Assembly: GCA_039810085.1 (NCBI GenBank)
Contig: JBDHWG010000004.1
Location: 124,001-188,000 of the forward strand
Direction: 5' to 3'
Length of the DNA stretch: 64,000 nt
From: JBDHWG01 sp039810085
GTDB lineage: Bacteria; Chloroflexota; Anaerolineae; Epilineales; JAHCIE01
Shown here: piece after piece, positions 59,816 to 64,000 of the stretch
Position numbering within the stretch: the stretch's first letter is position 1
How the letters are laid out: each line of letters opens with the position of its first letter
Program-made: the position numbers and the translations under genes
Notes under the pieces: model-generated
What the model saw: the letters and a program-made list of their open reading frames with translations, nothing else
Database searches by the model: none
What the model was told of the DNA's origin: nothing

Positions 59816-59850
59816 AGACCTACGCGGTGAGTATCGAAGAGGGAGGTGAG

Positions 59851-60996
59851 ATGCAGACTGGGCAGCGAATGTGGCTTGGGCTTATCGGAGCGGGTGTCCT
59901 CTCTCTGGTCGCTGGAATGTGGGGCGGGCTGATTCGGATGGGCTGGCCCTGGCCGGTTGTCGATACGGTGACGGTCACAGCACACGGCGCGCTGATGGTC
60001 AGCGGCTTTCTCGGCACAGTCATCGGCCTGGAACGGGCCGTCGCCCTGCGCGTGGGGTGGGTCTACCTGGGGCCGCTGCTCAGCGGGCTTGCGACCATCG
60101 CGCTCTTAGCTGGAGTCTCCCTTGCAGTTCCCGTGCTCGGCCTGGCGCTGGCTGCCGCCCTGCTTGCGGCAACGCTGGCGTTGATCGTCCGCCGCCATCC
60201 GGCGCTGTACACGGTCACAATGCTCGTAGGGGGCTTGGCGTGGCTTGTCGGGAACGTGTTGTGGCTGGCAGGCTACCCGATCTACCGTGTCGTCCCGTTC
60301 TGGATGGCCTTCCTCGTGCTGACGGTGGCTGGAGAGCGGCTGGAGCTGGCGCGCTTTACACGCCCGTCGCCACTGCGCCGCGAAACGTTCGTGGCCTCAG
60401 TGGCCGTTGTCTTAATTGGTGTTCTTGCTAGTGTCTGGTTGTTCGATGCGAGCATCCGGCTGGCGGGGCTAGGTTTGCTGCTGCTGGCTGCCTGGCTCCT
60501 GCGCTACGATATCGCTCTACAGACGGTGCGGCGGACGGGAGCCACGCGGTACATTGCCGTCGCGCTACTGGGCGGATACATCTGGCTGGGGATTGGCGGC
60601 GCGCTGGAGCTTTGGGCGGGAGGCGTCGCAGCGGGCTATCTTTACGATGCGGCGCTCCACGCTGTCTTCGTCGGCTTCATCATGAGCATGATCTTCGGCC
60701 ATGCCCTGATTATCGTCCCTGCCTTGACGCGACGCGCGCTGCCCTATCGTCCGGTGTTCTATGCGCCCCTGGCCCTCTTGAGCGTGTCGCTCCTGATTCG
60801 CATCGTGGGCGACCTGGCGGGTGACAGCGCCTGGCGCATGGCGGGTGGCTTGCTGAACGCCACCGCCATCGTCTTGTTCATGGCCCTGCTCGCATACAAT
60901 GTCCTTGCGCCTGCACCGGCCGCTTTGACACGCGGCCAGGTGACTCCTAAAGGCCACGCTGCCCAAAGAGACGCCGCTTCACAATCTCGGCAATGA
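59851..60996 (+). CDS. NnrS-like multi-pass membrane protein
   Basis: 381 residues with about 12 hydrophobic segments. VTAHGALMVSGFLGTVIGLE near the N-terminus and DAALHAVFVGFIMSMIFGHA in the second half carry conserved His positions like those of NnrS-type heme/copper membrane proteins linked to nitric oxide. The identification is by overall pattern and is moderate. The ATG at 59851 with GGGAGGTGAG upstream is preferred to the GTG at 59827. The gene is divergent from the UspA pair and preceded by the same palindrome type found upstream of nirK, supporting a role in NO response. Confidence 0.65.
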   Translation: MQTGQRMWLGLIGAGVLSLVAGMWGGLIRMGWPWPVVDTVTVTAHGALMVSGFLGTVIGLERAVALRVGWVYLGPLLSGLATIALLAGVSLAVPVLGLALAAALLAATLALIVRRHPALYTVTMLVGGLAWLVGNVLWLAGYPIYRVVPFWMAFLVLTVAGERLELARFTRPSPLRRETFVASVAVVLIGVLASVWLFDASIRLAGLGLLLLAAWLLRYDIALQTVRRTGATRYIAVALLGGYIWLGIGGALELWAGGVAAGYLYDAALHAVFVGFIMSMIFGHALIIVPALTRRALPYRPVFYAPLALLSVSLLIRIVGDLAGDSAWRMAGGLLNATAIVLFMALLAYNVLAPAPAALTRGQVTPKGHAAQRDAASQSRQ

Positions 60997-61006
60997 ATGT
61001 AGGGGG

Positions 61007-61420
61007 CTAACTGGCTTGCGCGCACACGCCCACGTCGGGGAGCGCCGCATGTACTTTGGCGATTAGCTCGGACAGCGGCGTCGGCTTTTCGAGGTAGGCG
61101 TCCACGCGCAGGCGGCGCAGGTCGCGCAGCAGGCCCGGCGTGCGCGCTGACGCCAGGACGATGACATAAGCGTGCGCGCATTGGCCTTTGAGCGCCTGGA
61201 TCAACCAGGCGCTCGCCAGGCCATATGGCGCTGGATCAATGATGAAGATGTCCGGGCGGTGCTGTTTCATGCTGATCCAGCCGCACTCCGGGTTGGTCTC
61301 GACGGCCAGGGTTACACCGGGCAAGGCCCGCTCGAGGCCTGCCCGGGTCACTTGGGCTGAAGTCGGATCGGCGTCGAGGATGAGAATATGCGGCGCCGCT
61401 CTCCCATTCGCTCGGCTCAT
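61007..61420 (-). CDS. Stand-alone response-regulator receiver domain
   Basis: 137 residues. Receiver fold with Asp16/Asp18 in LILDADPTSA, the phospho-acceptor Asp62 in FIIDPAPYG, Ser91 in LASARTPG and Lys112 in YLEKPTPLSEL. No output domain is attached, so it may act by protein interaction. It overlaps the stop of the nitroreductase gene by 4 bp (ATGA) and is therefore translationally coupled to it. The partner kinase is not in the window. Confidence 0.85.
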   Translation of the reverse strand: MSRANGRAAPHILILDADPTSAQVTRAGLERALPGVTLAVETNPECGWISMKQHRPDIFIIDPAPYGLASAWLIQALKGQCAHAYVIVLASARTPGLLRDLRRLRVDAYLEKPTPLSELIAKVHAALPDVGVCAQAS

Positions 61421-62451
61421 AGCACGTCGATAATCACTTCACTCACGCGACGCCGAGGCGTCGGGCGGACGTCAGGACCATAGCCCAGGCGCAGCAGCAA
61501 CTGCGGATATCCGAACCCATCCAGCAGGCGGCTGAGTTGAGTGCGGAGGGCCGGAATCTCAATCGGCTGGTTGAGGTACGAGGCCCACACCCCGGCGGCG
61601 CGGGCGCGGAGGAGGATGCGTTCCAGGGCCTGTCCGGCGGCCAGCCACGCGGCAGGGGTGTCTGCATCAGTGCCGAGGACAACCAGGGCGGGCGAGGCCA
61701 TCGCAATCTCGTGGTCCTTGGCCGCTTCGCCGTTGCCCATGTCGAACGTTCGCAGGACATTCGGCCCGGCGTACGCGGCCGTCTCTGAGACGCCCTTGGC
61801 ATAGCCGGGGATGCCGTCGCGGCGCATCTGGCGGCTGGAGTGGGTCCAGCTTGCCAGCTCGCGGCGGAAGCTCTCATCTTGCCACTGCTGGCGGTCACCC
61901 TCTGCGATCAGGTCAGCCACGGCGGTGCGCACATCGTCGCGCTGGATCACGTGCAGCCAGGCGCCCTCCTGGGCAGCGGCGACCTGCAATTCCGACAGCA
62001 GGATTTCCGGCACTTCGCGGTCTTCGAACTTGTTGCGGTTCGTGCGCCGCTTCGGGATCGCAGCAAACAGCATCTTGTCTTCGGCGCTCGGCTCGCGGGC
62101 AGGGCCGAGCCTCACCTCAGCCAGCAAGTCCGAGTCGTTGGGTTTCGGGAATGTCTGGACATCGCACTTGTAGCCAAAGTAGCGTAGGGCAACCCGAAGG
62201 TTGAAAAGCGCTGCGCCGCAGCTCATGGTCAATTCACGATCCTCTGGATCGATGACGGGCAAGGCTGCCGTGCGGTCGGCGTAAAGCTCGATGCAGTCAT
62301 CGGTGAGTCTAAACTGCCACGGCTGGGTGTTGTGGCCGGAGGGCGCCATCACAGCGTAGTTCAGGATGAAGGCGAGCTTTTCGGCAGTCGAGCCAGTCGC
62401 AGGGAAGTCAGCCTCGTTCACTTCCCAGGGATCGAGGACAGAATTGGTCAT
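61417..62451 (-). CDS. Acg-type nitroreductase family protein
   Basis: 344 residues in the two-half Acg family of flavin-binding nitroreductase-like proteins: ILNYAVMAPSGHNTQPWQFR at the start (FMN-phosphate region), LYADRTAALPVIDPEDRELTMSCGAALFNL and WLAAGQALERILLRARAAGV in the second half. In Mycobacterium, Acg is part of the dormancy (DosR) regulon, together with universal stress proteins, and its exact activity is uncertain. The same combination (UspA, Acg, receiver protein) occurs here. Confidence 0.85.
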   Translation of the reverse strand: MTNSVLDPWEVNEADFPATGSTAEKLAFILNYAVMAPSGHNTQPWQFRLTDDCIELYADRTAALPVIDPEDRELTMSCGAALFNLRVALRYFGYKCDVQTFPKPNDSDLLAEVRLGPAREPSAEDKMLFAAIPKRRTNRNKFEDREVPEILLSELQVAAAQEGAWLHVIQRDDVRTAVADLIAEGDRQQWQDESFRRELASWTHSSRQMRRDGIPGYAKGVSETAAYAGPNVLRTFDMGNGEAAKDHEIAMASPALVVLGTDADTPAAWLAAGQALERILLRARAAGVWASYLNQPIEIPALRTQLSRLLDGFGYPQLLLRLGYGPDVRPTPRRRVSEVIIDVL

Positions 62452-62636
62452 TTACGGCATCTCCTTTCAAGGTCTCGCTCCGAGCTTCCCCACGTTACGG
62501 CGGTGCTAGAGAAAGCCAGTCAGCGGGCAATACCACTGCCAAAAGTTTACCAGAAATATGCGCCAATGGCGTAGCGGTTAGACAACCAGTAGCGTAGGTT
62601 TGGCTACGCGATTTGACTGTCATAGGCACAACATGA

Positions 62637-62665
62637 GGGCTGGCAGGTCTTGAACCTGCCAGCCC
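62637..62665 (-). terminator. Stem-loop terminator
   Basis: 12-bp perfect arms GGGCTGGCAGGT and ACCTGCCAGCCC with a 5-base loop, 23 bp after the stop of the leftward membrane protein gene at 62689. No strong T tract is visible on the minus side. Confidence 0.75.
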
Positions 62666-62688
62666 TGGCGCTTAATAGACGGCTCGTG

Positions 62689-63108
62689 TTAGGTTCGGAA
62701 TGCCCAGCGGTCGCCGCCCAGCACGGACACGCCCAGGAACACCAGGATTATCACGGCGACGAGGATGAACGTGTAGGCCCGCGCCTGGGCGACAGGTTCA
62801 GCCTGACGCCAGCGCACCCCGGCGTGGGTCACGCCGAGGGCGACCAGCATCGTGACGGCGTGCTCGGTGCGGTTGAGGGGAAAACCTTGCCCCGCGCCAA
62901 TGGCGTCATACAGGATCAGGATGATGCCCAGCAACACCTGGGTGTCGAGGGCGATGGTAAACACCCGCATGAGCCGGTTCTGCTGCTGGCTGTTGCCGCG
63001 CTTGCGCGCCCACGCCAGGGCGAACAGGACAAGGCAGACAATGCCGGCGATGACGACAACCCAGCGCACGAGGGAGTGGATGATGAGAAGCGCCAGTCCA
63101 AGAGACAC
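62689..63108 (-). CDS. Four-helix membrane protein of unknown function
   Basis: 139 residues with four hydrophobic segments (LALLIIHSLVRWVVVIAGIV, VLLGIILILYDAIG, HAVTMLVALGVTHAG, FILVAVIILVFLGVSVLGG). A conserved-looking His near the start (IIHSLVRW) and another in TEHAVTML could bind heme or metal, as in cytochrome b-type small proteins, but this is speculative. GTG start at 63108 preceded by GGAGG. I do not recognise a named family. Confidence 0.6.
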   Translation of the reverse strand: MSLGLALLIIHSLVRWVVVIAGIVCLVLFALAWARKRGNSQQQNRLMRVFTIALDTQVLLGIILILYDAIGAGQGFPLNRTEHAVTMLVALGVTHAGVRWRQAEPVAQARAYTFILVAVIILVFLGVSVLGGDRWAFRT

Positions 63109-63293
63109 AACAATCCTCCATAGAGTCAGAAGTGACTACTCACTAGAGATTGTAGGCTTTCAGGTGGCGCGCGTCAAGCCTTTCGAGTCCAAAATGAGTC
63201 AGGATACTCGGCAACCCTCGATTTTGAGAAATGGATGCCGCCACGCTAGAATTCGCGCCAGCGCCACACCACTGCATCATTGGGAGGAGCCGC

Positions 63294-63572
63294 ATGAAGG
63301 TCCAGTTCTACGCAACTCTGCGCCAGGTCGTCGGCGCGAAGTCCGTCGATCTTCCGATTCCGGCGGATGCGACGCTTCACACCCTTGTCGATACCGTCGT
63401 GGTTCACTACCCCGACATGCGCTCCCTGCTGCTCGACGAGGCAGGTGACCTGTTGGGTAACGTCCACGTCTTCCTGAATGGGCGCGACGGCCATTATCTC
63501 GACAAAGGAATGGAGACCGTGGTCAAGCCAACAGATGTGGTGGATATCTTCCCGGCGGTAGGCGGCGGCTAA
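63294..63572 (+). CDS. MoaD/ThiS family sulfur carrier
   Basis: 92 residues with a ubiquitin-like fold: MKVQFYATLRQVVGAKSVDL at the start, VHVFLNGRDG in the middle and a C-terminal DIFPAVGGG. The Gly-Gly end is the thiocarboxylate site required for sulfur transfer to molybdopterin or thiazole, here with one extra Gly. GGGAGGAG lies 6 bp before the ATG. The next gene starts one base after its stop, so the two are coupled. Confidence 0.85.
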   Translation: MKVQFYATLRQVVGAKSVDLPIPADATLHTLVDTVVVHYPDMRSLLLDEAGDLLGNVHVFLNGRDGHYLDKGMETVVKPTDVVDIFPAVGGG

Positions 63573-63573
63573 G

Positions 63574-63831
63574 ATGGCAAAGTACGTCCGCGACGTGCGG
63601 GCTGTGCCGCTGTGGCTGATGCGGGAATATCTGGTCGAACTGGGGGCGCGGGAGAATGGCGATAGCCTCGACGGGAATGGCTGGCGGGCGCACGTGCTTC
63701 AGCTAGGAACCTACCGCATTGGGTCACTTGTCGTGGGGGAGGTGCGCGTCGAGATCGAGGGCGACGCGCCGTCTGTGGAACAAACGGCTGCCGCCCTCGA
63801 TCTCAAGCTCTCTACGCGGGGTGGAGGTTAG
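63574..63831 (+). CDS. Small protein of unknown function linked to MoaD
   Basis: 85 residues with no clear homologue that I can name: YVRDVRAVPLWLMREYLVEL then ahead GWRAHVLQLGTYRIGSLVV and VRVEIEGDAPSVEQTAAALD. The arrangement (short beta-rich, with a final Gly-rich tail STRGGG) is compatible with a molybdenum-cofactor accessory protein. It starts one base after the MoaD-like gene's stop, supporting a joint role. Confidence 0.65.
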   Translation: MAKYVRDVRAVPLWLMREYLVELGARENGDSLDGNGWRAHVLQLGTYRIGSLVVGEVRVEIEGDAPSVEQTAAALDLKLSTRGGG

Positions 63832-64000
63832 CGCCCCGGTGGGAAGATGGCAAGCGTGTCACCGTCGCTGACCGGCGACGTCAGCCCGCCGTTGTAGCGC
63901 AGGTCACGTCCGTTGAGCAACACGCGCCAACCGCTACGCGGCATATACCGCGTCTCCACTTTCGTCCACAGCGACGGCCCATCCTCGCTCGACTGCCACA
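63828..64000 (-). CDS. MoaD-like protein, 5' part beyond the window
   Basis: Only the last 56 codons are visible, ending with the stop at 63828. The sequence WRVLLNGRDLRYNGGLTSPV followed by DGDTLAIFPPGR is the second half of a MoaD/ThiS-type ubiquitin fold. It ends in GR rather than Gly-Gly, so it may need C-terminal processing, or be a non-carrier member. Convergent with the small gene at 63574-63831, overlapping its stop region by 4 bp. Confidence 0.7.
   Translation of the reverse strand, partial: WQSSEDGPSLWTKVETRYMPRSGWRVLLNGRDLRYNGGLTSPVSDGDTLAIFPPGR

Noticed and set aside
1..64000. tRNA or rRNA genes
   Set aside because: The few GTTCGAA-like strings seen (for example near 20165 and 58576) are inside coding sequences, and no cloverleaf or rRNA segment was recognised.

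Overview
The window reads as a high-GC bacterial chromosome segment, most likely from the phylum Chloroflexota (Anaerolineae or a neighbouring class). The lineage call rests on gene content: LtrA, secreted HAF-repeat and Pro/Thr-repeat proteins carrying a YLPL motif, form-II CoxL-like subunits, GH94 and GH130 phosphorylases, tandem UspA proteins and an N-terminally cupredoxin-fused NirK. It is an inference, because no rRNA or ribosomal protein gene is present. I see no phage, insertion sequence, CRISPR array or tRNA gene.

Layout. 1-3113: a sugar kinase of the HddA type (cut by the left edge), a methylcrotonyl-CoA carboxylase beta subunit and a DUF427 protein. 3359-20731: a mixed housekeeping and accessory stretch with a large secreted HAF/lectin/papain-like protein, a TmrB-like kinase, a GNAT, hydrolases, an MFS pump, a DAO-type FAD enzyme, a formyltransferase, a YggX-like iron-trafficking protein, an ATP-grasp ligase, DUF2071, a Gfo/Idh/MocA dehydrogenase and a class V PLP enzyme. 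20821-25818: a compact leftward glycan or secondary-metabolite operon (GT9, radical SAM/SPASM, NodU-type carbamoyltransferase, GT2). 27094-38594: leftward carbohydrate genes (GH130, ROK kinase, mannonate dehydratase, mannose-6-phosphate isomerase, then a molybdenum hydroxylase, a membrane phosphodiesterase fusion and a GH94 phosphorylase), headed by a well-formed promoter with a candidate operator.

40993-45063 is a three-gene rightward cassette of secreted, repeat-rich surface proteins. A decayed fragment of the M20 peptidase gene lies on its left and the intact peptidase gene on its right. 46637-53507 is a leftward run with a tungsten-type aldehyde oxidoreductase, a PIN/excisionase-like toxin-antitoxin pair, a second molybdenum hydroxylase large subunit and acetoacetate-CoA ligase. 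54816-62451 is a nitrite and stress island: NirK with a DUF1858 partner, a Crp/Fnr regulator, two tandem-UspA proteins, an NnrS-like membrane protein, a receiver-domain protein and an Acg-type nitroreductase. The right edge holds MoaD/ThiS-like small proteins.

The most interesting signal is regulatory. The motif TTGCG-N4-CGCAA occurs upstream of the DUF1858-nirK operon and again upstream of the NnrS-like gene. In both places its centre lies the same distance (29.5 bp) from a candidate -10 box, which is the geometry of a class II Crp/Fnr-activated promoter. The Crp/Fnr gene lies between the two targets and has a Tyr where Fnr has its recognition-helix Glu. Together this looks like a local nitrogen-oxide regulon with a non-canonical half-site. 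Acetoacetate-CoA ligase and methylcrotonyl-CoA carboxylase fit leucine and ketone-body carbon flow. The molybdenum/tungsten enzymes and MoaD-like genes show substantial investment in pterin cofactors.
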